Shown here one piece after another: positions 49,922-61,100 of a DNA stretch of 64,000 bases. Origin of the DNA: Daphnia carinata (lineage: Eukaryota; Arthropoda; Branchiopoda; Diplostraca; Daphniidae); contig NC_081335.1 in NCBI RefSeq assembly GCF_022539665.2, forward strand, positions 930,001-994,000, given 5' to 3'. A program made the position numbers and the translations under genes. Within the stretch, counting starts at the first letter, position 1. Every line of letters begins with the position of its first letter. Under the pieces are notes generated by a model. The model was not told where the DNA came from. It made no database searches and saw only the letters and a program-made list of their open reading frames with translations.

Positions 49922-52900
49922 ATGCCGCCGGGTACCGGTGGAATGAAAAAGACGACCGGTCCTGTCTGGCTTTTCATCGTCTGTTTGACAATTGTACTGC
50001 CGATCGTGTAAGTGACATTTCCCCTTGCTTTTTAAAAAATGAATATATCAAATGGAAATGTTATGTCTGGTGATGGCCGTTATACGCCGTGTTATTGCTT
50101 TTCCGATCTATATTTCAGTCAGTCTGATCAAAATCCATGGTAACGCGGATGTGCCTCTGATATTTTTAGATTGACTTGTTCCAAAAGTGCATGGTTTATT
50201 GCTTCCTTAGAAAATCAAGCCCCCCACCCCTCCAAAAAAAGGGGTGGGGGACCTAATTTCAAAAGCGGTAATCTTCGGAGCTAAAGATATTGGATAGAAA
50301 GCCCCTTTATTTAGTAAATTGGATTAAAATGGGGAGGAGGTAGATCTGCTACGTAGGTTCTTCCATTTCATTACTTTTGAGAGCACTGGCAGAATTGTGA
50401 TTAAAATGATATAGCAATGAAACGTGGAGCTAGAAACCCATTCTATGTATAGATTTGTCGCCAGACGATCATTACGCATTTGTTCCCTTTTTTATTATTG
50501 AAATGAGATCTTTTCTTTCCGTTTTTTTTTATTCGTTTATGTGCGGCGCAGTTTGGCTCAAATTCCGCAGGCCAAGACCAATGTCCGTGAAAAGGAAAAG
50601 CAAATTCTGGACAAAATCCTACAACCGAACCTTTACGACAGGAGAATCCGTCCGTCGGGCGCAAACGGAACAGGTATGTAAATCAGACTCTCTCGGATTC
50701 TCTTTTTCCCCTTTGCACCCCCTCCCCTCTTTTTTTTTTTTTTTTTATGTCGAACATTGTATACTGATTGATCGCCTGTGAATGATTTCCAGAAACGAAA
50801 TGCGCATGTCTGCCACCTCTTTTTTCCCCCCGCTTTCTTCCCACTCCCGCAGTGGAACCGGGTACGAAACTACGTGCGTGCCTATAATCAATACTTTCTC
50901 AACGAAAATAGGAAAAAAAAAGCCCAAAGATCAACAGGCAGGCAACAGGCCTTTTTTGCTTCTGTTTGATTTTCGCTGTTAATGCCCTCATGTCAGTCAT
51001 ATTTCTTTTTGTTATTGCTATTAAAACAAGTTATGGTCATGTCGTTTCACCTGACTGCCATTCGGGTAAGCTGGACACATTATTTTTTCATTTAGCTGTC
51101 CGCTGAGGACGGGGCCGATGATTTGTAGTACAAAGTAGCTAATTCCCAAGTTTTATGTGAACAATAAAACTTTATTTTTTTTGTCGGTATATAGATGGAC
51201 CGACCATTGTCGTCATCAATTTGATGTTCCGCAGTTTCCCGACCATCAGCGACAACAAAATGGTACGTTTCATTCGCCAGAGATTGACTTTCGTTTCATG
51301 CATGGCCCAACTTGGGCAATTTTGTCAAGAAACAGCCGTGTGTAACATTACCTAGTTTTCGACATGATTAGCATGTTATTAGGATGGATATCACGAGTCA
51401 GAAGAGACACAATCGTTTGTTCCGAGATCGCTAACATGACGTAGCTAGGCAACATGTAAATATACAACCGTTTCAGAAAGATGACAGCAGTCATAATAAC
51501 AAAATAAACAAAAGAAGAACGGCCCCGATGGAAAAAAAAAGAAAGCATCCCCTTCCATTTTTGGATCGATACAGACAATAGGGACAAGAAAACAGGTCGC
51601 AACAAGAATATAGGTGTTTTTGTGTTTAAGAAGACAAAAGAATAGCGGCCTGTTTAGACAGGCCGTTGAAGCAGGCTCTAGAACAATATTGGGCCGATGT
51701 TTTTTAAAGTCAAACTAACAAGCTAAAAAAGAAAAGTGCTGTTATCTGCATTTTGTTTCGTTCGTGTCGTTCGCAGGAGTATTCAACGATTTTGACGTTC
51801 CGCGAAGAGTGGCTCGACGAGAGGCTGAAGTATAACGATTTCAACGGTCAGTACGTCCGCCGTGATCCTGTTGATATCGAAACTTTATTTTTTTTTATGT
51901 CTTTTCCTAGGGAAAATTAAATACCTTACGCTGACGGACCCCTACAAAGTTTGGATGCCCGACCTCTTCTTCTCCAATGAGCGCGAGGGACACTTCCACG
52001 ACATCATCGTTCCCAACGTTTACGTCCGCATCTTTCCCAACGGCGCGGTCCTCTACAGTATTCGGTGAGTATAGTTTCGTTTTTATTATGTGTTACCCTC
52101 ATGCAGCTTATAGAGCCTGAAAACTTTTCGAAATAACTCGGCTGTGATTGCTGTCACGTTCATACCGAGAATCCCGAGTTGTTGGCCGTTGTACCAATGG
52201 CTGACAGCTCCGTTTATTTATAGCTCATCAAATAGAGATCTCAGACTGAACAAAAAAAGGGGGGGGGAGGAAACTAGGCCCCAAAGTTTTGAGTTATAAA
52301 ATGCTTTACAAGTTGGGTATTAGAAATTTCATCAGCCGGTCGTGACAGGGTTGGTCGCCTTAGTGATTCGAAATGGAGTTTTTGCAAGCCGCATAAAAGG
52401 ATGTAATGCTCTGTGGAATAATTATCGAACGAGGGCAAGGCTAACAACTCCGAGGCTGAAAACAGAATTCTTAAAAATGTTGTTCATTTGCAGTTTCCTA
52501 CGAAAATCCAATGGCGATCAATTCAGTCTTGCTGTGAAGTCAGCATTAACATCAAACGTATTTACAGTCCCATTCCTATTCAATGTTCACGGTCTAAATT
52601 GAGTAGTGCTTTCATCATCCCATTAAGCTATGAATAGGGACCTTTACCTGCACAATACGATGGAAATGAGAGGCCAAACAAAAAACGGTGAATAAAATTA
52701 CGTGCATTATTTTTTGCGTTTCTATGTGGGCAGGCGACTTGATTTTATTTCATAAAGTACGTCTTTTTTTTTCATTTTCTCGGGCTTTAGTAGGGATCAG
52801 ATTTCATATCGTTTCAGAACGAAATTGGGCAACAAACCAGAGACAATCCCAGTTACGATCCGTTTTACCTAGCCTATCTTTGCGATTACGCGAGGAAAAT

Positions 52901-55349
52901 TTACGATACGCATTCAATAGCTACTTTAGGGGGAGAAAGAAAATGTGACCCAAATTGTCAGAACAGCCCAACTATAAAGCGTCTGCGCGTCATTCAATGT
53001 TCGCCCCTGTATTTCGGCATGTCAAACACGGATAAATTTGTTTTTTAAGGAATATAGATTTTACTGGAAGCGTTTGTAGAGAGAAAGGAGAGATACGATC
53101 TCGAGTATCTCTTTGCCAACAGCTCTATTTGTTATCGGCGAATGTTTCCTTTTCATATTGCCATCTCTCTATCTGTTGTTTCTTCCACAGAATTTCGCTG
53201 ACGTTATCGTGCCCGATGAATCTCAAGCTCTACCCGCTCGACCGTCAAACATGCACTCTCTCCATGATCAGCTGTGAGTATATATCAAATGCGCAGTCTT
53301 CAATTCAATGCCTCTCTGGTTTGTAGTACTACGCTGACGATATACTTTGAATTTCCATTAAAATGACATTCCCCCAAGTTAGACTTCTTGGAAGGGAATC
53401 GTTTTCGTACCAAATAAAACAATCTAAGGCTATTGTGCCATGGGCCAAGTAAAACAATTTTGTTTCGGTTACCACTGCAAGTACGAAATTTATTTTGAAT
53501 TGAAGTATATCTTGTAAGAGGTACGAAAGAGAAGAAAGCTTCTTTTGCCAGACACGAGCTCTAGTACAGTTACGTCATACTTGAAAATTGTGTTATGATT
53601 AAATTAGATGGATGGACTACCGAAGACCTGGTCTTCCAGTGGAAGCAGATTGATCCTGTTCAAGTGGCGAGAAACATGCATCTTCCTCGTTTCATCCTCG
53701 AGAAGTTCCAGACTGATTTATGCAACAGCATAACCAACACAGGTACAACGCATTCATAGATAACGAACCCTAAAAGGTCACAGCGACATGTTGCTCTGTC
53801 GGTTTCATTCGATGTAAATTCATTTGTGCTGAGCACATCTAGCAGCTCTTTGTCGTTCAGTAATTTATGCGTGAACTATACAATAGGCCGTAACGTGTTG
53901 TCGAAGTAATCGTATGCTAATCCATTCCATGTTGATTAAATTACCTTTTTTTGTGTGGCGTTGAAATCAAGTCTATAGAATAGAAAAAGAAAAATCTATA
54001 TCGTCACTAAACAAGACATGTGAAATCAAAAAGACAGCTGACGGAGGTTTCAACTAAAAGAAAAAAAAAGCGATCAATAAAATCCAGATGGGTTTGACAG
54101 TTGAATTTACTACACCAGACAGTAGTCGCCCAGCAAATGATTGAGCTGAATCTCATTTTTGTTTGGTGTTGGGAGATTGTAAATAAGACGATTTCAGAGT
54201 ACGTCGGTATCATGTATTAATTGGGTAGTCTGTTGCCTACAGGATAGTCAATAACGTCTCTCATAATAGGATGATGATACCGAGAATTTCTTTTGAATTT
54301 AACACGGCATATTTCGTGTTTTGATGCAGGCGAATACTCGTGTCTGAAAGTGAACCTGCTCTTCAAACGCGAGTTTTCCTACTACCTGATCCAGATCTAT
54401 ATCCCCTGCTGTATGCTGGTCATAGTCTCGTGGGTTTCATTTTGGCTGGATTCGAATGCCGTTCCGGCTCGAGTCTCACTCGGAGTCACCACTCTGCTGA
54501 CCATGGCCACTCAGACCACTGGCATCAATAACTCGCTCCCGCCCGTCTCATACACTAAAGTAATAACAAACTTATTACGTTTTTTGTCTAAAAAAGAAAT
54601 ATATCCTGGATTCATTTATAACATCGAATATATTAAAAACAAACACTTGCTTTGCTTCCGAAACAATAGGCCATCGACGTATGGACGGGTGTTTGCTTAA
54701 CATTCGTGTTTGGTGCTCTGCTAGAGTTCGCTCTGGTCAATTACGCGTCTCGTTCAGACGCTCACAGAGAGAAGCTCAAGAAACAAAGACGTCAATGGGA
54801 AATGGAGCGAGAACGGGACCAACAAGCGATGGTAATGGAGGCCGCTGCAGCTGCGGCCGTCGTGGAAAGCCGCATGGACGACGGCTCGACTACGTTTGCC
54901 ATGGTAACTTTTTTAGCCTTAACGAGTTAACGATAAAAAAATCCCATAGTTGCTTGTAGCAATAGGTCGACCTCCTTTGACGCTTGGTTTACATAGCAAC
55001 GTAATGACGACAACCTTTACAGCCTGCAATGGCTTTCTTTAGTTGTCGAGGCTCCCTTAATTATTTATTTTCTTCTTCTTTATAGAAGCCGTTGCCACGG
55101 TTGAGGAACGACGGTATTACGTTGGACAAGTCACGCCCTTTGCATTCGTCATATGATTTTCATCTCGGCATCCGGAGCTCTTCGGTGGGTAACAACTCCA
55201 ACTGTTGGCGATCATGGATCTCCAAATTTCCGTCGCGCTCCAAACGCATTGATGTCATTTCTCGCATTATCTTCCCTGTTATGTTCGCCCTTTTTAACCT
55301 GATCTACTGGTCCACCTACCTCTTTCGCGAAGGAAGCGAAGAAGAGTAG
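49922..55349 (+). CDS. GluCl: Glutamate-gated chloride channel, paralogue 2 (10 coding exons, 481 aa)
   Basis: Second GluCl subunit, 9 kb downstream of the first on the same strand. Coding exons: 49922-50007, 50552-50673, 51195-51262, 51777-51846, 51911-52064, 53191-53273, 53608-53742, 54330-54559, 54670-54903, 55086-55349; 1446 nt, GT-AG introns, phases 2,1,0,1,2,1,1,0,0. Signal peptide from [18 protein letters not shown] to about residue 31; ligand domain begins [10 protein letters not shown]; Asn67 glycosylation site; Cys loop Cys174-Cys188; second disulfide Cys233-Cys244; M2 begins at the PAR motif (285-287); M3 317-339 with the conserved Gly323 of the avermectin site; M3-M4 loop with an [11 protein letters not shown] charged helix and an Ala-rich run; short C-terminus REGSEEE as in insect GluCl. 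Splice positions match paralogue 1 exactly, but the last two exons are fused. Very secure family call; start supported by exon-1 length identity (86 nt) between paralogues. Confidence 0.95.
50221..50250 (+). repeat. Perfect C-rich/G-rich hairpin in intron 1 of GluCl paralogue 2
   Basis: CCCCCACCCC is followed by a 10-nt A-rich loop and then GGGGTGGGGG, its exact reverse complement. In the pre-mRNA this would be a very stable 10-bp stem; as DNA, the G-rich half is also G-quadruplex-prone. It lies about 210 nt after the exon-1 donor. No function is known. Confidence 0.8.
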
Positions 55350-56461
55350 AGATAATATTTTAAAAAGCGGAGCAATGGGATAAGAGAAACTGTATTTCTC
55401 GTGAGTCCCGTTCTCTTCCGTTGTTTTCACGACATTCGGTGATGTCGCGCTCAACCATTTTTGCCAAAGCCAAAGAGGTTGATTACAAAACAGGAAAACA
55501 AAAAGGTATTGACAACACTGCTCAGATTTTTGAATTTCTATGTGCTGTAATGACGCTTAATCGTCAACGTGCGTACCAAAAGAAATCTATTCGATTCAAA
55601 AAATTTTTTTTATAAATTCGTTACGATCTCGTGACAATCTTCCCCCACCCCCCAAAAAAAAACAGATTTATACAAATTGATAGATTTAAATCAGCCGTGT
55701 ATTCTTATAAGCGCCCTCATGAAAGTACATAACTTTAGAACTCTGTTCTATGTTCAACGTTTATATCGAATCATTTGGCTATTGTGTCCCCCGCGTTCCG
55801 GTGTCTCTCTCTCCCCCTTGCTACTTGATGATATTCATGAACCAAAAAAAAAAGAAAACAATATTCAATACACACAATGTATTCTCACTGGATGTAGAAA
55901 ACAACATCCATCAGATCTCGGATTGATTTACAGAGTCCCTGTAGCCTCGTTCCAAAGTTTTCAATGGATTTGCAACGGAATTCGTATCCGGTGCAAATAC
56001 TTCCCGTGGACGGAACACCAGAAGTGGCGTTGGGTCCAACCATTTCCATTTTTTTTTTTTTTTTGGCCATTGTCGAAAACAAGGTTTACTTTAACAATGT
56101 CTTCGATTTCCTTAGGGAGACGAATACCAGCAGTAAGAGTTTCTTGAGAAGTTCCAGTTGAATGTCTTCAATGTCGTAAAAGTCGTCGTCTTCGGAGCTA
56201 AAAGAAAAAACGATGCACTTAAGTGCTCGTACGTTTGTAAGCAGTGATTGTGGAGTTATTTTCATATTGTCGTTGGACAACTTTTCCCGGGATTGGCTTA
56301 ACTTGAAATTCTTGTTTGTTAGTTACATTCCCGACGCTGCATAAGCGAATCTTTGTTATGCTGCTGAAAGGGTTTGTAAACGGCAGAAGAAAGATTGCAA
56401 TTTTTACCTCAATAAGATTATGAATATTACTAATATTAATTATCAATCGTTACATTTTTAG

Positions 56462-56653
56462 TTCGTTGGGGATTTGACATTGACGAGAAATAAGACCTAC
56501 TGCAAATTTCATGTTAAATCTCTTAACTCCAAGGATCAAGACGACCTTCCATACGTGAACGTGAAGATTGAATCAATGCTGCATTGTTACACAACCAATT
56601 TTATGCTGCAAGTTTTCAAAAGCTCAGTGAGCATTCATTACGCAAGAAACTAA
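56462..56653 (+). CDS. Possible terminal exon of an unrecognised gene
   Basis: A 64-codon frame starts right after an acceptor-like TTACATTTTTAG, begins FVGDLTLTRNKTYC, ends at TAA and is followed 47 nt later by AATAAA (56700-56705). Composition is mixed and protein-like, and the opposite strand here is full of stops. I recognise no family and cannot define an upstream exon. An upstream open stretch after a TTTACAG near 55933 on the same strand is a candidate, but it runs into poly-T. Alternatively the AATAAA serves the GluCl gene and this is just 3' UTR. Confidence 0.22.
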   Translation, partial: FVGDLTLTRNKTYCKFHVKSLNSKDQDDLPYVNVKIESMLHCYTTNFMLQVFKSSVSIHYARN

Positions 56654-56699
56654 ACAATACAAAAATAATAAGTGCGCAAGACATAATCAGTTATGATAA

Positions 56700-56705
56700 A
56701 ATAAA
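56700..56705 (+). terminator. Candidate poly(A) signal
   Basis: AATAAA on the plus strand, 1.35 kb after the GluCl paralogue 2 stop and 47 nt after the stop of the exon candidate above. It could serve either. Confidence 0.3.
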
Positions 56706-58069
56706 GGGCTGGTTGCTGGGATTGCCACGTTACAAGTGACGCCCAGTTTTTGATGTCCTCGGTTCACTAATGAGGAAAACAACAAAGCGTTGGTAATCAT
56801 AAGTCAAAACATTCCTTTATGATAATAACTCTAATTGGAATTTCGGTCGTGTGAGGTTTAGCCAATGATATACATCGAACAATGTATTGTCATAATCAAA
56901 CCTCTTTCTCTCATTTCAAAATGGAAAGCAGCAATGTATATGTGTATACTACCCGTACAATAAGTCCGTTTCGATAACTGCTTACCTTTCATCCTTGAAC
57001 GTTCACTGTACTGACACAAACACCCCCGATGATAGTAACAGCTTCAAAGCTGCTTCTTCTAGTCATTGGATCACCTCAAGCTTAAACAGCCAGATAATTG
57101 AGAAACATGCACCACACAGACCATCGTTTCCAGTTCCTTCTTTTGCCATAATTGCCTTCAAAGTTTGGTCTCAACGGTGCAGACCTTTGTTGTCTCTCCA
57201 TGACAACATCTGCCTAATAGTTTTTCTTTTTTCTTCATCTACGTACTGCAGAGCCAAATGAAGTCAAACTTGAGTGGATTAGATGCTGATCTCGGTGACT
57301 CTCTGGTAACTTGGATGTTGCATGGCGGCCATCGCAGCTGACTAGATCCCAATCCAAATGTTCGTCTGGTTTCTGTAATCCGCGTTGAGTTGTCCTGCCT
57401 GACGTTTTCTTGACGTTCGGATTGTCTTTGTGTGTTCTTTTGCTTGGCTGACATTTATTTTTCAGAGTAACCTTACGCGTTCTGAGAAACCTCGCAATCC
57501 ATGTGAAAAGTCACATAACTGTTTCTTTCCTTCTGTTGCTAACTCAAATACAGTTTTTTTTTTTTAAGCAGAAGTTTTCCTTCCTGCCCCAACCTCCTCA
57601 ATTTCCCGGTGCCACGAAAGAAAAACTGAATAACGTAATGGGAAATATGGGGTGGGACGAGAAAGCTCATTTTGTTATTGCTTTTCCAGGTGAAGGACGC
57701 GTCGTAGGAGAGGTAGCAAAAAAGTGTTGCATTTGCAATGTGTTTTTCATCTCGTGCTGTACACGGATGTGAGTGTGCCAAACATTGGATGACGTTTAGA
57801 GAAATGAAATATGATGGAACATCGTTTATACAAGGTATTTTTTTGTGTTTTTACCAGTGTATTAACCAAGTATCCAAAATAGAAATCCGTTTGCTTTGCA
57901 ACCCGAAAATCTAGTCTAGCCCATAAAAATTTATAGCATTTAAAATTTAAAAAAAATCGTTGGTCAGAAGAAGAAGTTAAGTGCCTTGATTGGTCCGTTT
58001 CAGATCACTCAGTGATTGAAGAATCTTAGAGAAATCAGCAGGATGTTTGTGTCGTTTTTGCTTGTGGTA

Positions 58070-59013
58070 TTAGTTTTCGAATTCCATGTTCTGCGACTCC
58101 ATGTCTGAAGTCTCGCTCTCTAGTGAAGCTCTGAGGAAGTTCGTTTCGAGTACGTCCTCATTGAACACTTGCGTTGCCTCATTCGATTTTACGTCGGACT
58201 CTGATTTTTCGTTATCGCTCGTTTTGAAATTGAAGGGATTTTCGAAATTTAAACCGAATGCGAATTCGGAAGGTTTCTGTGCATGAGAATCGTGCGATGT
58301 CGAGTAGGGAGAACAATGTTTGCAGGGCTTTTCTTTGTAGTGTTCAGTGGTGGCCGGCCTGTAGGTGGGGACCACAGTAGGCCTGGGCTTGTAGGTCGGC
58401 ACAGGCTTGTAGGTAGGGACGGGCTTGTGGGTAGGCTTGTAGGTAGGATGGGGCATGTGGGTAGGCTTGTATGTAGGGTGGGGCATGTGGGTAGGCTTGT
58501 ATGTAGGGTGGGGCTTGTGGGTAGGCTTGTAGGTAGGGTAGGGGTTTTGGGTAGGCTTGTGGGTAGGGTAGGGCTTTTGGGTAGGCTTGTGGGTAGGGTA
58601 GGGCTTTTGGGTAGGCTTATAGGTAGGCCTGTGGGTAGGCTTGTAGATAGGCTTGTGGGTAGGCTTGTAGATAGGCTTGTGGGTAGGCCTGTAAGTAGGC
58701 TGGTAAGTAGGCTTGTAGGTCGGCTTGGGCTTGTAGGTAGGGACTACTGGAGGCCTGGGCTTCACAGTCGGAATGGGTTCCTCTGGGCCAGACTCTGCAA
58801 TGCTCACCAGGATGTCATACAAGATGTTGTCGTTACTATTGCTATTTTCGTTGATGTTGGTGTTTGTTTGTCCAGCTTGTACAGCACCCAAATTAACGAG
58901 TGCGACACACGCTAACAGTAAAGCAGCTGGAATCTTTAAAACGAAAGAAGAATGAAATTACTTACCTCAAATTTTGCAAAAAATGTAAAATTAAGTTGTA
59001 CCATAGATTTCAT
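58070..59013 (-). CDS. Secreted Asn-alternating protein with Pro-Thr-Tyr/His-Lys repeats (291 aa)
   Basis: Not a family I recognise. Exon 1 is 59002-59013 (MKSM) and exon 2 is 58070-58933, joined across a 68-nt intron (ATG|GTACAA ... TTTAAAG). The nearby GTAAGT would leave only a 32-nt intron, and no splicing runs into a stop. The join gives a clean signal peptide, MKSMIPAALLLACVALVN then LGAVQA, with likely cleavage before GQ (residue 25). Residues 28-40 alternate Asn (NTNINENSNSNDN) and are followed by a hydrophobic ILYDILVSIA. Residues about 59-200 are a degenerate repeat built from PTYKP, PTHKP and PTQKPYP. The C-terminal part holds one CKHC pair and an acidic, Ser-rich tail. The repeat resembles Pro/Tyr/Lys-rich structural or adhesive proteins such as mussel foot proteins in composition only. 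First gene of a three-gene minus-strand cluster. An extracellular structural role is inference. Confidence 0.75.
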
Positions 59014-59091
59014 TTTGCTTCGTCTTAAGCTGCTGCTTTGTAAGAGCGGAGGATGCTGGGAGTGGATTGTTTCAAACTCAATTCTTGGTCG

Positions 59092-59099
59092 TTTTTATA
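59092..59099 (-). promoter_or_regulatory. TATA box of the Pro/Thr/Tyr-repeat gene
   Basis: TATAAAAA on the minus strand, about 80 nt before the ATG at 59013. A start about 30 nt downstream of the box would give a 5' UTR of about 50 nt. Confidence 0.65.
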
Positions 59100-60382
59100 C
59101 CATGTGAACTGGCTAGGATATTTCCGCCTGGAGTAGTTTTAATAAGAAAATGAAAGGTCTTGTGTCAAAAAGGACGGTCTCATTAATTTCGAATAATTAA
59201 AAAGATCATTCCTTTACTTTAACAGATGCTCCCTTTTCCTATCAGCAGCCCTTTAGCTGTTGACATAAATAATTAGCTACGAACATGCATGAATTTATTT
59301 GCAGCTTTGAGTTTCCAGCAATGGGACCTTGACTTGTTCGTATTATTTATCAAAAGCAAGTTGAACGACGTACGTGACTGATACGCACAAACAATTAACC
59401 TCTGTTCTGAAGGATGACTTAAAGGTGATCTAGAAGGATAAATGTAATGATGGGGGCGAACCTTGACTAACGCATGGCATGAATTTCTATAATGGGGTGT
59501 TTAAGGCATTAGCAATTGTACACAAAACTATTTTTGGCGTTAAACTATTTTATTTCCTTATTGTTTTCACGGCTGGATGATGGTTGCTTCAAAGATATTG
59601 TCGTATATACGCTATATGTTTGGCGCACGCGGAGTCTGTAATTTGAGCGTATTATTTTAACAAGCAATCATTCAAACCCATGATCGAATATGGTGGAAAT
59701 GGAATGAATCAATTGCTATCGTTTGTTAATAAACTAACCATAATATCAGCCGTGTTTTTGCTAACGTCTCTTATGTTTTTTTTATTGCAGAAACAATTTC
59801 AAACGCCCATTCACATGACTGACGCTTCACGAACATTGAGGCGGATACGCATCTGTTAGATTCAGAAAGCTCATCCACTCAACCAAAGATGCTGAAAAAC
59901 AGCCGGAATCGGGGACGCTGTTGCAGTTGCATGAGCCATAATCGTAGCAAATCGGCTGATAGGTTTGCTGAATTCAAGGGACACTTGGATGAATGGATCG
60001 TGTGGACGAACTGCTCTCGTGATCAGGTAATTCTTTTGCCGAACTCAAATCTCCTAAGTGATCGAGCGGAATATCACCAGTAATGACAATAGTATCATCC
60101 TTTTGTGGAACCTTCTACAGTGTTACCACAATGGCGTTATCTCCGTTAAGCTTCATACGTTTATATCTCAAATTATCATTTCATTGTAATCGCAAAAGTT
60201 CATATAATCTGAATATATTTGTCTAGGTTCCAAAACCATAACAGAATCATGCCCATACAAAACATTATGGAAACAGGAAATCCATGACAATTTCATTAAA
60301 GAAGGAAGCTTTTTCAGGAATGTAGTTGCTCTTATTGTCGGTGCCAGAGGAGATGCAGCTAATAGCTAACAAAGCTATTAAG
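59100..60382. other. Intergenic DNA between the first two cluster genes
   Basis: No recognised gene. A plus-strand frame at 59889-60083 with several Cys and Arg residues is preceded at a distance by TTTTATTGCAG, but it has no family resemblance and no second exon; I do not call it. Confidence 0.45.
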
Positions 60383-61018
60383 TTAAACTGTGATGGGGGT
60401 TTTCTTGGTGAGTTTCCTTTGGTTTTTAAGAAACTGCTGGAGAGATGCGAATAGGGAGATGAAATCATCGTTGAAGTTTGTGTTGCTGTTGGAGTTGAAG
60501 TTCAAATTGCTAGAGCCCCTAACTGGATGAAGACTGCGTTCCATAACATCCGCACTTTTTTCGACCTTCACATTCTCAGCATCATCGACAGAAGCAGCAA
60601 CATCTTCCTGCTTTTTTTCAGTGGCTTTTAGGGATTTCGCAAGACGACCAGCTCCAATCTTTCTCCAAAAGCAAATGTCATCGTCTTCGTCACATGGATC
60701 TGAATCCTCGATGTTTAGATTGCTGATCAGTTCAGCAAAAGCTGAGCCAAAGACGAAGTTGGCGTTATCGTTCTCATTGGTATTGATGTTGATATTTCTA
60801 CTGGGTGATGAACGTGATGGCAATGAACGAGTTAACGGTTTTGCAGGAGCATTTGGTTTTACGGATTGCTGGGCACTAATAGACAATGCCATACAAACCA
60901 AGACAGCGATGGTTGCGAATGTCTTCCAGGTTTTGAAAGAACGACAAACAATATGTCAGAGTAAGTTCATTTATAATAAGTTTAATTTCAAATCATTTTT
61001 ACTTACCGAGAAATTCAT
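60383..61018 (-). CDS. Secreted Asn-alternating protein with two N-x-N modules (183 aa)
   Basis: Unrecognised family, clearly related in plan to its two neighbours. Exon 1 is 61007-61018 (MNFS), exon 2 60383-60922; 84-nt intron with donor TCG|GTAAGT and acceptor CTGGAAG, phase 0. The join produces the signal peptide MNFSTFATIAVLVCMALSIS, cut before QQ (residue 22). A basic Pro/Ser stretch is followed by module 1, alternating Asn at residues 47-59 (NININTNENDNAN) then FVFGSAFAELISNL. A middle acidic part contains CDEDDDIC. Module 2 near the C-terminus (143-155, NLNFNSNSNTNFN) is followed by DDFISLFASLQQFL and a basic tail. Two copies of the same Asn-plus-helix arrangement in one protein argue that it is a real domain. 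Function unknown; predicted secreted. Confidence 0.8.
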
Positions 61019-61092
61019 GTTGTTCGCTGTAGATGTGGAGTGTAGTGGATGAGGACGGAGAGTCTTCTGAATTGACACTGAATTGTGGAAGT

Positions 61093-61100
61093 CTTTTATA
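61093..61100 (-). promoter_or_regulatory. TATA box of the two-module gene
   Basis: TATAAAAG on the minus strand, about 75 nt before the ATG at 61018, in the same place as the TATA box of the neighbouring gene at 59092. Confidence 0.65.

Larger units (their letters stand above)
55350..58069. other. Region between GluCl paralogue 2 and the small-gene cluster
   Basis: It presumably starts with the 3' UTR of the channel gene. At 55.9-56.4 kb several frames on both strands are open and look protein-like, broken by a 16-nt poly-T. This may be a decayed gene fragment or chance; see the separate exon candidate at 56462. The rest (56.7-58.0 kb) holds nothing I recognise. Confidence 0.4.

Noticed and set aside
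58283-58915. 210-codon plus-strand frame rich in Val-Gly-Arg
   Set aside because: It is the antisense of the Pro-Thr-Tyr-Lys repeat gene; the minus-strand reading has a signal peptide, intron, TATA box and sister genes.
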